A model generated the notes under the pieces. It was not told the DNA's origin. It searched no databases and saw nothing but the letters and a program-made list of their open reading frames with translations. The position numbers and the translations under genes were made by a program. A stretch of 64,000 nucleotides of DNA from HK1 sp965204915 (GTDB lineage: Bacteria; Pseudomonadota; Gammaproteobacteria; HK1), in NCBI GenBank assembly GCA_965204915.1, contig OZ242023.1:4402001-4466000 (forward strand), written 5' to 3'. Shown in pieces: positions 34,930 to 42,154 of the stretch. Within the stretch, counting starts at the first letter, position 1. Every line of letters starts with the position of its first letter.

Positions 34930-34971
34930 ATTCCCGCGAAGCTCGTGCCCGCGAAAGCGGGTAGCGGGAAT
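34930..34971. repeat. Nested palindrome of the ATTCCCGC...GCGGGAAT family
   Basis: The outer arms ATTCCCGC and GCGGGAAT enclose an inner hairpin CCCGCGAAAGCGGG. The same core occurs at 9177-9199 and 40334-40358. It has the form of the widespread short palindromes (dRS3-like in Neisseria) and lies between the CBS gene and the convergent ATPase gene. Confidence 0.75.
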
Positions 34972-35029
34972 CCACGTGACGCTGCGCCGATCCGGTGACG
35001 AGAACGCGAGATCCTTTCCTCGATCACCC

Positions 35030-36088
35030 TCATCCTCGAAGATCTTCGAGGAAACGATTCGACCGCCCCGATGGTTCGTCCAACGGGCTCGGCGGATCCG
35101 CGGCAACGATCCGATCCGCTTGTGAAACCTCCAAACCGTCGACGCCTCGGCGCGGTGCGAAGCAACGTTGCCCGACGTCCCTGAATTCACGATTGAGAAG
35201 GATTTCAAGCTCCCTCAGGAAGAAGAGGCTGTGCGTCGACAAGACCACCTGGACGCCCGCCCGGCAGACAAGAAGGATCACCTTTGCGACTTCGCGAATC
35301 AGCTTCGGGTCGAGGTTGGCCTCGGGCTCGTCCCAGAACAGGCAATCCTTGCCGAGCAGAGCGCCGGTGGCGATCAGGTGCGCCGCCATGGCCAGCTTGC
35401 GCGAGCCTTCGGCCATCAGCGGCACTTCCATGTCCTTGGTCGTAGGGCGGCGCAGGTAGAAGTAGCCGTTCCGTTCGAGGATCGTCTGCCCGCCGATCTG
35501 TTTCTCCAGGAGCCTCAGCGGGCGGACGAGCGTCTTCGGTATCTTGTGAGGCGCCTTCACCATGGGCGAGCCGAGAAGCCGGCAGGTGTCGCGCCACGTC
35601 TCATCGAACACCCCGTGGTGCGTCTCGTGCCGCGAGACGAGCAACGGATAGAGCGTCAGCAGCTCGCGGGCGGGCAGGAACACCGGCGCACGGTCGAGCC
35701 ACACCGAGGGAGAGCGGTCGATGGCGACTTCGGATTTGCTCTGCAAGGCGAATCCGAACTCGATGGAAGCTCCGGGTTCGCGGAACGCCAGCCTCACCCT
35801 GCACCGTTTCTGGCCCTGTTGGCGGCGTGCGAGGCGCCCCAGCCGCTCCGCGCGGAACACGTTGACGAGATTCTCGGCAAGCCTGGCTTGCAGCAGGGTC
35901 CTGGTGGGTGGCCGCCGACTCGATTTCCTGCCTTCCTCGGCGCTCACCGCCATGACGGCGTAGGGGAGCTTGAGCAAGTGGGTCTTGCCCAATCCGTTCC
36001 CGCCGATGATGACGTTGAGGCCCTCGGTGAAGCAGAGTCTGGCGCTCGCGAAGACCGTGAAGTTCTTCACCTCGAGTGATTCGAGCAC
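35030..36088 (-). CDS. Stand-alone AAA/ABC-type ATPase (AAA_21, OLD/SMC-like)
   Basis: A 352-aa protein with an unusual but recognisable Walker A (VIIGGNGLGKTHLLKLPYAV), an ABC-type signature region (MAEGSRKLAMAAHLI), Walker B (CLFWDEPEANLDPKLIREVA) and the switch His (QVVLSTHSLFFLRELEIL). MLESLEVKNFTVFASARLCF is the standard N-terminus of AAA_21 ATPases that detect or act on nucleic acids. Such ATPases are frequently parts of anti-phage or toxin systems, but here no nuclease or other partner gene is adjacent. It could be an orphan of a lost system or a stand-alone protein. Confidence 0.75.
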   Translation of the reverse strand: MLESLEVKNFTVFASARLCFTEGLNVIIGGNGLGKTHLLKLPYAVMAVSAEEGRKSSRRPPTRTLLQARLAENLVNVFRAERLGRLARRQQGQKRCRVRLAFREPGASIEFGFALQSKSEVAIDRSPSVWLDRAPVFLPARELLTLYPLLVSRHETHHGVFDETWRDTCRLLGSPMVKAPHKIPKTLVRPLRLLEKQIGGQTILERNGYFYLRRPTTKDMEVPLMAEGSRKLAMAAHLIATGALLGKDCLFWDEPEANLDPKLIREVAKVILLVCRAGVQVVLSTHSLFFLRELEILLNREFRDVGQRCFAPRRGVDGLEVSQADRIVAADPPSPLDEPSGRSNRFLEDLRG

Positions 36089-36586
36089 AATCTTCCCTCG
36101 CGGAAGCCTTCGGACGCCGGCATTGTAGCGTCAACGCCGCTCCGGCACGTCGGCGGCCCCCGTGGTCCGGAGCGGTTGACCGGCCGACGGTTCACCGCAG
36201 CAGGGTCCCGCAGTCACCGATCCCATCCGCGGAATCACCAGCCCCTCCTCCGATTCCGGCGAGCTCCGGCACAAGCGCGCAGATCGCCCCCCGCAAGGCC
36301 GGTCAGGTCTCGCCACGCACGGTGTCTTCGATTCGGGGATCCGGCCGGGTGTCGCCGACGTTGCCGGGTCGGTCTCGCTCCGCGCCGATCTCCAGTATAC
36401 TGCGCGCCGTCGGGCCGTCCCCGGCTCTTCAATCGCTACGCTCGCACCCGGCCCGAGCCGCCGAACGCCCTTCCGTCATGCCGCCCGTTCACCCTCGACC
36501 GACCGATGCCGCCGCCCGGCGGTCCAGCGGGTCATCCATCGGCACATTCACCGGTTCATTCACCGGCGCATGACCCTGATGCTCCG
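36089..36586. other. Leader region of nuoF, no gene
   Basis: This 498-bp stretch separates the divergent ATPase gene from nuoF. No convincing gene was seen, and in particular no nuoE, which normally precedes nuoF. A 17-base block at 36387-36403 recurs upstream of nuoG. The last roughly 80 bases (from about 36508) recur at 40210. Short ATTCACCGG repeats lie at 36545-36566. Confidence 0.6.
36387..36403 (+). promoter_or_regulatory. Promoter-like box upstream of nuoF, shared with nuoG
   Basis: GATCTCCAGTATACTGC contains TATACT (36396-36401), a good -10 hexamer, 186 bp before the nuoF ATG. The same 17 bases occur at 62407-62423, 212 bp before the nuoG ATG. Similarity continues downstream (CCGTCGGGC, then TCCCCGGC). 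No convincing -35 was found at 16-18 bp. Confidence 0.45.
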
Positions 36587-37894
36587 ATGACCATCGACGC
36601 CCTCAACTCCGTCTGCTACGCGACCCTCGGGCTCGACGAGCCGTGGCGCATCGAGAGCTACGAGCGGGTGGGCGGCTACCAGGCGTGGCGCAAGATCCTC
36701 ACCGGGAAGATCCCCCCCGAGGCGGTGGTGGCGGAGGTCAGGAAGTCGGGGCTGCGCGGGCGCGGCGGGGCCGGGTTCCCCGCGGGGCTGAAGTGGAGCT
36801 TCATGCCCAAGGGGTTCGAGGGCCAGACCTACGCGGTGTGCAACTCCGACGAGAGCGAGCCGGGGACGTGCAAGGACCGCGACATCCTGCGCTTCAACCC
36901 CCACGCCCTGGTCGAGGGGATGGCGATCGGGGGCTACGCCATGGGCGCCACCGTCGGCTACAACTACATCCGCGGGGAGTTCATGGACGAGCCGTTCCGG
37001 CGCTTCGAGCAGGCGGTGGAGTCGGCCTACGGGAAGGGGCTGCTCGGCCGGGACGTCCTGGGTTCCGGGGTGGACTTCGACCTCTACGCCACGCTGGGGG
37101 CGGGCGCCTACATCTGCGGGGAGGAGACCGCGCTCATCGAATCGCTGGAGGGCAAGAAGGGGCTGCCGCGGTTCAAGCCCCCGTTCCCCGCACAGTACGG
37201 GGTCTACGGCCAGCCGACGACGATCAACAACACCGAGACCTTCGCCTCGGTGCCGTCGATCATCAGGAACGGCGGCGACTGGTTCATGGGTCTTGGGCGG
37301 CCGAACAACGGCGGGGTGAAGTGCTTCTCGGTGTCCGGGCACGTCAACCGTCCCGGGAACTTCGAGGTGCCGCTCGGGACTCCGTTCCGGGACCTGCTGG
37401 TGCTGGCGGGCGGGGTGCGCGAGGGGCGCCGGCTCAAGGCGGTCATTCCCGGCGGCTCGTCGGTGCCGCCGCTGCCCGGCGACGTGATGATGGACGTGGA
37501 CATGGACTACGACTCCATCCAGAAGGCGGGCTCGCTCCTCGGCTCCGGGGCGGTGGTGGTGATGGACGAGACCACTTCGATGGTGAGCATGCTGCGCCGC
37601 ATCGCGCGTTTCTACTACGCCGAGTCCTGCGGGCAGTGCACGCCCTGCCGGGAGGGGACGGGGTGGCTGTACCGGGTGCTGTGCCGCATCGAGCGCGGCG
37701 AGGCGCGTCAGGAGGAGCTGGACATGCTGGTGGACGTGGCCGACAACATCGAGGGTCGCACCATCTGCGCGCTGGGCGACGCCGCGGCCTGGCCGGTGCA
37801 AGGCTTCCTGCGGCATTTCCGCGACGAGTTCCAGTACCACATCGACCACGGGGCGTTCCCGCCAAGCGTGGCGGCGGTGCGGGAGGCGGCGTGA
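36587..37894 (+). CDS. nuoF: NADH-quinone oxidoreductase subunit F
   Basis: A 435-aa NADH- and FMN-binding subunit of respiratory complex I, which passes electrons from NADH to the iron-sulfur chain. SGLRGRGGAGFPAGLKWSF is the NADH-binding segment, TLGAGAYICGEETALIESLE the FMN region, and ESCGQCTPCREGTGWLYR with Cys in TICALGDAAAWP binds the N3 4Fe-4S cluster. All parts are present and the length is normal. The genomic setting is odd: no nuoE precedes it, no nuoG follows it, and nuoG begins 24.7 kb away. It thus seems to be transcribed from its own promoter. Confidence 0.92.
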   Translation: MTIDALNSVCYATLGLDEPWRIESYERVGGYQAWRKILTGKIPPEAVVAEVRKSGLRGRGGAGFPAGLKWSFMPKGFEGQTYAVCNSDESEPGTCKDRDILRFNPHALVEGMAIGGYAMGATVGYNYIRGEFMDEPFRRFEQAVESAYGKGLLGRDVLGSGVDFDLYATLGAGAYICGEETALIESLEGKKGLPRFKPPFPAQYGVYGQPTTINNTETFASVPSIIRNGGDWFMGLGRPNNGGVKCFSVSGHVNRPGNFEVPLGTPFRDLLVLAGGVREGRRLKAVIPGGSSVPPLPGDVMMDVDMDYDSIQKAGSLLGSGAVVVMDETTSMVSMLRRIARFYYAESCGQCTPCREGTGWLYRVLCRIERGEARQEELDMLVDVADNIEGRTICALGDAAAWPVQGFLRHFRDEFQYHIDHGAFPPSVAAVREAA

Positions 37895-38021
37895 AGCAGG
37901 TAGCCACTCGCGACTACCGGCAGGCAGGTTCTATTCCGTCTTGACGCGGACATGGGAAAGCATGACGTAGTGATCAGCGAGAAAGGATCGGCGATGAATT
38001 GTACGTATGTGGAATTCCTGA

Positions 38022-38435
38022 TCAGAATTTATTATATCTTGGTCGAAGAAAACCGATCAAAACCGCTTCAAGCGCATGAATCCAATCACCACCGGAGCCG
38101 GATGCGGCCGACATTGTTATTATCCTCCAGCCCCTCAAAGCTTCCTTGAAGTCATCGAAATCTTGATTTTCCATCTCGCACCAGTTATCCCTGAAAGTTC
38201 CACCACTATCGTTTGGTGTATAATTCTGGGTAATGCGCTCTTTCAAATCTTGTTTGGGTGCTTCCCCGATGTACAAGATTCTGTTGCTGCTGTTATCCTG
38301 GAATATATACACGCCGTAACGATTTCTGATTGGCCTGAAAATACTATAGTTGTTTCGGCTTCCTGGCCGGATAAACGGCCGTCCGAGATTATCGAAATAG
38401 TCGATTTTGAAATTGACATTTTCATTCTGTGGCAT
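38022..38435 (-). CDS. GIY-YIG nuclease-family protein
   Basis: A 137-aa protein with the GIY-YIG fold: NRYGVYIFQDNSSNRILYIG and EAPKQDLKERITQNY in the N-terminal part. Near the end, WIHALEAVLIGFLRPRYNKF has the metal-binding Glu and the conserved Asn. The domain cuts DNA through a Tyr/Arg/Glu centre; small stand-alone members include repair and mobile-element nucleases and some with unknown targets. AGGAG stands before the ATG at 38435. The gene is markedly AT-rich compared with its neighbours, and codons ending in A or T are common, a sign of recent transfer. It is followed downstream by nuoF on the opposite strand. Confidence 0.75.
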   Translation of the reverse strand: MPQNENVNFKIDYFDNLGRPFIRPGSRNNYSIFRPIRNRYGVYIFQDNSSNRILYIGEAPKQDLKERITQNYTPNDSGGTFRDNWCEMENQDFDDFKEALRGWRIITMSAASGSGGDWIHALEAVLIGFLRPRYNKF

Positions 38436-38504
38436 TTTTCATCTCCTGAATCCATGAATAAAACCACCGGCCACGTCCCCGAATTGGGCATCTTTCCGTT
38501 GGCC

Positions 38505-38792
38505 TCAACGATAAATTTCTCTCCGATGAGCGACGCCGAGTATCAACACGATGAGCCGGGCGTCTTCGATCCGGCAAATGACTCGATAATCGCCGATCCT
38601 GTACCGCCACCATCCCCCGAGCGAATGATGCAGCGCCCGGCCGAAACGTCGAGGATCCTCAGGCGTCCGGATACGGTCGGAAATGTAGCGGAGGATCGTG
38701 CGTTGCACGGAGCGATCGAGCCTCCGCAGTTCCCGCCGGGCGCGGTCATCCCACTCAACCTTCCAGATCAAGGCCGCTCTCGATATCGGCAT
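38505..38792 (-). CDS. RelE/ParE-family toxin
   Basis: A 95-aa RelE-fold protein: IWKVEWDDRARRELRRLDRS, LRYISDRIRTPEDPRRFGRA and WRYRIGDYRVICRIEDARLI with LGVAHRREIY at the end. RelE-type toxins cut mRNA in the ribosomal A site. The ORF begins at ATG 38792, but the family normally starts just before IWKVEWDD. TTG 38771, behind a GAGAGCGG sequence, is therefore a likely alternative start. The 5' end overlaps the antitoxin gene, so the pair is co-translated. Confidence 0.85.
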   Translation of the reverse strand: MPISRAALIWKVEWDDRARRELRRLDRSVQRTILRYISDRIRTPEDPRRFGRALHHSLGGWWRYRIGDYRVICRIEDARLIVLILGVAHRREIYR

Positions 38793-38964
38793 GTGCCCAA
38801 CGGCGGGCGGGCGTCGCCAATCGTTCCTCTGCCAGATGGATGTCTTCGATCTCTTCGATGTGCATCAGAATCGCCTCGCGGGCGTAGTCCGTCTTGGTCC
38901 GTCCCGTCTTGCGGGCGAGATCGGCCAAGCGCCGGTCGATATCGTCGGGCAATTGGATGACCAT
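38755..38964 (-). CDS. RelB/DUF6290-type ribbon-helix-helix antitoxin
   Basis: A 69-aa antitoxin. MVIQLPDDIDRRLADLARKT and GRTKTDYAREAILMHIEEIE form a ribbon-helix-helix DNA-binding domain that should repress its own operon. HLAEERLATPARRWAHADIE is the C-terminal part that binds the toxin. A purine-rich GGAGG stretch precedes the ATG at 38964. It lies upstream of and overlaps the RelE toxin gene. Confidence 0.85.
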   Translation of the reverse strand: MVIQLPDDIDRRLADLARKTGRTKTDYAREAILMHIEEIEDIHLAEERLATPARRWAHADIESGLDLEG

Positions 38965-39285
38965 GACGGCCTCCTTGCATGTGATGCGTGTACAGCAGCA
39001 AGTCTACGGCGACCGATGACGCACGTCTATCGCTGATGCGGACTCGGAGGGTGGCGACGTCTTCGCGGACGGAGGGCAGCTCCGGCGCCGGGGTGCGGTG
39101 CGGCGGACCGGCGACGTGCCGGGCCTGCCGGAAGGCGGCGGACGAAGCGCGGGCGTCGTTGCGCGGTGTCCGGTGGCGGTGAAGGCGGTACGTGGTTCAC
39201 GACGGGGGAGGGTGCGGCAATGAGCGGGGAGCGGGCAGGCACAACGCAACACTGGCCGGACGGGAGCCCTTACGGGGGAGGAACG
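38965..39285. other. Intergenic region with direct repeat R1
   Basis: About 320 bp between the divergent RelB gene and the oxygenase gene. The AT-rich start (TGCATGTGATGCGTGTACAG) probably holds the relBE promoter. The second half contains the direct repeat R1 at 39179-39259. No gene was seen. Confidence 0.5.
39179..39259. repeat. Direct repeat R1 (about 80 bp)
   Basis: R1 starts GTGAAGGCG and ends CAACACTGGCCGG, with GCAATGAGCGGGGAGCGGGC inside. It matches R2 at 39960-40039 with about ten differences over 80 bases. The two copies bracket the 2OG oxygenase gene. Confidence 0.85.
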
Positions 39286-39963
39286 ATGACCGCGAATCCG
39301 GTACTGGTGGAACGTGACTTCATGCCGGAGGCGGACGTACTCGCGGCGGAAGGCGCATTCTATCGTCGGCTTTGCTCGGAAGATCGCGGGCACCTGGGAC
39401 CGAGCCGCGTGATGATTGAGTATCCGGGGGTCGTGCGCGGGCCGGCCCTCCGTTGGCTTGACCCGCTATGGCAGGCCGTCAATGACCTGCTGACGGCGAA
39501 GGACCGGCGGTTGATGTGCAAAGGGGCCATCGGCGTTTACGTCCATCCCATGGGGGATCCGGGGCTTAGCTGGCACGTCGATTCCCCGGACGACACGATG
39601 AAAGTACTTTGGTACTGCGGGAGCTTCGAGGGCGGCGAGCTACTGGTCTCGAAAGCACCTGTGAAGCTGCCGGCGAGGTTCACGCTTGCCGAGCGCGCCG
39701 GCGAAGCCGCCAAGCAGCATCGCCGTGGATCCATCGAATCCGTCGAGGAGTACATGGCCGGCCACAAGCTGCTGATGCACTCTCACGAAGCGAATGAGGA
39801 TGTATCCCCCCCGCCGATGCATGTCACCGTGCCCGTGACCCGCAACACCCTGGTTGCCTTCCACGACGCCTATCCGCACCGGATCAAGCCGGTGGCGCGA
39901 GGACTACGGTTCTCGGTTCGTTGGGTAGCTTTCCCGGAGACGGTGCGGAAGCAATGGCCGTGA
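39286..39963 (+). CDS. 2-oxoglutarate/Fe(II) oxygenase-like protein
   Basis: A 225-aa protein with a jelly-roll oxygenase pattern. HxD is in GLSWHVDSPDDTMKVLWYCG, the distal His in FHDAYPHRIKPVARGLRFSV, and the Arg of RFSVRW should hold 2-oxoglutarate. The substrate is unknown. ATG 39286 follows GGGGGAGGAACG, a strong ribosome-binding site. The gene is bracketed by direct repeats R1 and R2, and its stop codon (39961-39963) lies within the first bases of R2. This suggests it moved as a unit or arose in a duplication with loss of one copy. It is unrelated at sequence level to the oxygenase at 10660. Confidence 0.7.
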   Translation: MTANPVLVERDFMPEADVLAAEGAFYRRLCSEDRGHLGPSRVMIEYPGVVRGPALRWLDPLWQAVNDLLTAKDRRLMCKGAIGVYVHPMGDPGLSWHVDSPDDTMKVLWYCGSFEGGELLVSKAPVKLPARFTLAERAGEAAKQHRRGSIESVEEYMAGHKLLMHSHEANEDVSPPPMHVTVPVTRNTLVAFHDAYPHRIKPVARGLRFSVRWVAFPETVRKQWP

Positions 39964-40039
39964 AGGCGACACGGGGTTCACAACAAGGGGGATGCAGCAA
40001 TGAGCGGGGAGCGGGCGGGCACAACGCAACACTGGCCGG
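39960..40039. repeat. Direct repeat R2 (about 80 bp)
   Basis: R2 repeats R1 at 39179-39259: GTGAAGGCG at its start, GCAATGAGCGGGGAGCGGGC in the middle and CAACACTGGCCGG at its end. It begins at the oxygenase stop codon and ends exactly where a truncated ATPase reading frame on the minus strand begins to match its family. Confidence 0.85.
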
Positions 40040-40041
40040 GC

Positions 40042-40146
40042 AAGAGTGGACTTTCCGACCTGTCGCGCGCCCAGCGGCGCGACCACCGGGAACTCGCGCA
40101 ACAGCAGGTTCATGCGGCGCAGGTGGTGTTTTCGAGAAATCTCCAT
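40042..40146 (-). pseudogene. AAA_14/DUF4143-type ATPase N-terminal stub
   Basis: From ATG 40146 on the minus strand the frame reads MEISRKHHLRRMNLLLREFP and VVAPLGARQVGKSTLAR, the Walker A region of AAA_14/DUF4143 ATPases often found in mobile or toxin-antitoxin-like settings. The match ends at the boundary with repeat R2, so only about 35 residues survive. Confidence 0.55.
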
Positions 40147-40209
40147 GCCCTGAAATCTGAGCGGAGGCTGTTCGGATTCCAATGCAATTCGGCATGGACG
40201 GCGGCAGAT

Positions 40210-40332
40210 TGCCGCCGCCCGGCGGTCCGGCGGGTCATCCATCGGCTCATTCGCCGGCGCATGACCCTGATGCTCCGATGACCATCGACGCCCTCAACCC
40301 GGTCTGCTGCGCGACCCTCGGGCTCGAGGCCC
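40210..40332 (+). pseudogene. Duplicated nuoF leader and first codons
   Basis: This segment matches 36508-36642 (leader and start of nuoF) with few changes and one small deletion of an ATTCACCGG-type unit. It includes the start, MTIDALNPVCCATLGLEAP versus MTIDALNSVCYATLGLDEP in nuoF. The match stops where the palindrome at 40334 begins. It cannot make a functional product. Confidence 0.8.
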
Positions 40333-40333
40333 C

Positions 40334-40358
40334 GTCATTCCCGCGAAAGCGGGAATCC
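40334..40358. repeat. Palindrome ATTCCCGCGAAAGCGGGAAT
   Basis: Copy of the same short palindrome seen at 9177 and, in nested form, at 34930. It sits exactly at the broken end of the duplicated nuoF start. Confidence 0.8.
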
Positions 40359-40536
40359 GGAGACTGTATCGAAGTGGATTGCCGTACCCGCTCTCGCGAG
40401 CACATGCTTCCGTGGAGCCTGCCCCCGGCTCGAGCGGGAGAAAGGCGAGTTCGAATCCGGGATCGATCGGCGTTACGATCGAGCCGGAAGGGTCCGAACG
40501 ATACGGAATCGAACCTGAAACCCGAGGAGGAGTCCG

Positions 40537-41841
40537 ATGGCCGGCAAGCTTGAAGCATTCGCGAAGAAGCATGGCGTGAAGTACTTCCTGTTCAACTTCA
40601 CCGATCTGCGGGGCGCCCAGCGCTCGAAGCTGGTGCCCGCGCAGGCGGCGGGGGCGATGGAGGAGGACGGCGCGGGGTTCGCGGGATTCGCGACCTGGCT
40701 CGACATGACGCCGGCCCATCCCGACATGTTCTCGGTGCCCGATCTGTCGAGCCTCGTCCGGCTTCCGTGGAAGCCGGAGGTGGCATGGGTCGCGGGGGAT
40801 CTGGTGATGGATGGCGCACCGGTGGACCAGGCGCCGCGCCGGGTGCTGGCGCGGATGGTGGATGCGGCGGCGGAGAAGGGGCTCGTCGTGCGCACCGGGG
40901 TGGAGGCGGAGTACCACCTCATCTCCCCGGCGGGAGACGCGATCTCGGATCCGCGCGACGTCGACGCCAAGCCCTGCTACGACCAGTCGGCCCTGATGCG
41001 CCGCTACGACGTCATCTCCGAGATCTGCGACGCGATGCTCGCGCTCGGGTGGGGCACGTACCAGAACGACCACGAGGACGCCAACGGCCAGTTCGAGATG
41101 AACTGGGAGTACGACGACTGCATGGTCACCGCCGACCGCCATGCGTTCTTCAAGTTCATGGTGAAGTCGATCGCGGAGAAGCACGGGCTGCGCGCGACGT
41201 TCATGCCCAAGCCCTTCGTGCACCTCACCGGCAACGGCTGCCACGCCCACGTCTCGGCGTGGGACGAGACGAAGCGCCGGAACCTGTTCCTGGACGAGAG
41301 CGACGCGCTCGGGCTCTCGAAGCTCGCCCACCGGTTCCTCGGCGGGGTCCTGCACCACGCCGAGGGGCTCTGCGCGCTGACCAACCCCTGCGTGAACAGC
41401 TACAAGCGCATCAACGCCCCGGTCACCGCCTCGGGGGCGACGTGGGCGCCGAACACGGTCACCTGGTCGGGCAACAACCGCACCCACATGGTGCGCATCC
41501 CGGACCCTGGGCGCTTCGAGCTGCGGCTCGCCGACGGCGCGGTGAACCCGTACCTGCTGCACGCGGGGATCATCGCGGCCGGGCTCGACGGCATCGACAA
41601 CGACCGCAGCCCGGGCAAGCCGAGCCATGTGGACATGTACGCCGAAGGGCACAAGGTGCGCGCTCGCCGGCTCCCGCTCTACCTCCTCGACGCCGTCCGC
41701 GCGTTCGACCGCGACAAGCCGCTCAAGGCGATGCTCGGCGACTCGTTCTCCGCCTCCTACGTGAAGCTCAAGATGCAGGAGTGGGACGAGTACTCGAAGC
41801 ACCTGACGGAGTGGGAGCGCGAGACGACACTCGATTGCTGA
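40537..41841 (+). CDS. glnT: Type III glutamine synthetase (GlnT)
   Basis: A 434-aa member of the glutamine synthetase superfamily. The N-terminal grasp part reads KYFLFNFTDLRGAQRSKLVP. The metal-binding segments TGVEAEYHLISPAGD and QFEMNWEYDD (with HEDANG) and HLTGNGCHAHVSAWDETK follow, and the Arg-containing NRTHMVRIPDPGRFELRLAD closes the active site. Length and the AKKHGVKYF start fit GlnT, the glutamate-ammonia ligase form described in rhizobia and methylotrophs; related enzymes make gamma-glutamyl-amines. GAGGAGG precedes ATG 40537. It lies upstream of the TRAP cluster on the same strand, 313 bp apart. Confidence 0.85.
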   Translation: MAGKLEAFAKKHGVKYFLFNFTDLRGAQRSKLVPAQAAGAMEEDGAGFAGFATWLDMTPAHPDMFSVPDLSSLVRLPWKPEVAWVAGDLVMDGAPVDQAPRRVLARMVDAAAEKGLVVRTGVEAEYHLISPAGDAISDPRDVDAKPCYDQSALMRRYDVISEICDAMLALGWGTYQNDHEDANGQFEMNWEYDDCMVTADRHAFFKFMVKSIAEKHGLRATFMPKPFVHLTGNGCHAHVSAWDETKRRNLFLDESDALGLSKLAHRFLGGVLHHAEGLCALTNPCVNSYKRINAPVTASGATWAPNTVTWSGNNRTHMVRIPDPGRFELRLADGAVNPYLLHAGIIAAGLDGIDNDRSPGKPSHVDMYAEGHKVRARRLPLYLLDAVRAFDRDKPLKAMLGDSFSASYVKLKMQEWDEYSKHLTEWERETTLDC

Positions 41842-42154
41842 AGTCGAGCCTCCGGCTCCGTTCCCTCGACGGCTTCTTCGACAGAAGGGGCCGGATGGTT
41901 GGTGCCCGGCGCGGTTCACTCCCCTGTCGGATGAGGCCGCCACCCACCGGAGTCGGCTCCCCCTCTCCCTGGCCCGCATCGGGTCGATCCGCGGGGGTCG
42001 ATCCGCGGGAGGCTTCATTGACTCCCCGCACCGTCCGGCATACGGTCCTTCAATCGGCGGCTCCGGCCCGGTTCCGCCTCCCCCGGACGCCTGGGCGACC
42101 GGGGGCACGTATTCGGGCCGGGGGCCGTCGAACCGAACCGAGGAGGAAACTTCG
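41842..42154. other. Intergenic region between glnT and the TRAP cluster
   Basis: 313 bp without a convincing gene. GGGTCGATCCGCGGGGGTCG contains a short direct repeat (GGTCGATCCGCGGG twice, around 41980-42010). A strong GAGGAGGAAA lies just before the TAXI gene. Confidence 0.5.

Larger units (their letters stand above)
39964..40536. other. Scrap region: repeat R2, ATPase stub, nuoF leader copy, palindrome
   Basis: This 573-bp stretch has no complete gene. In order it contains R2, a minus-strand ATPase N-terminal stub (40042-40146), a damaged copy of the nuoF leader and first codons (40210-40332) and a palindrome (40334-40358). The final part should hold the glnT promoter. Confidence 0.7.

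Noticed and set aside
40440..40470. A tRNA T-arm-like sequence (GAGTTCGAATCCGGG)
   Set aside because: No acceptor stem, anticodon arm or D-arm could be arranged around it, and no CCA end follows.
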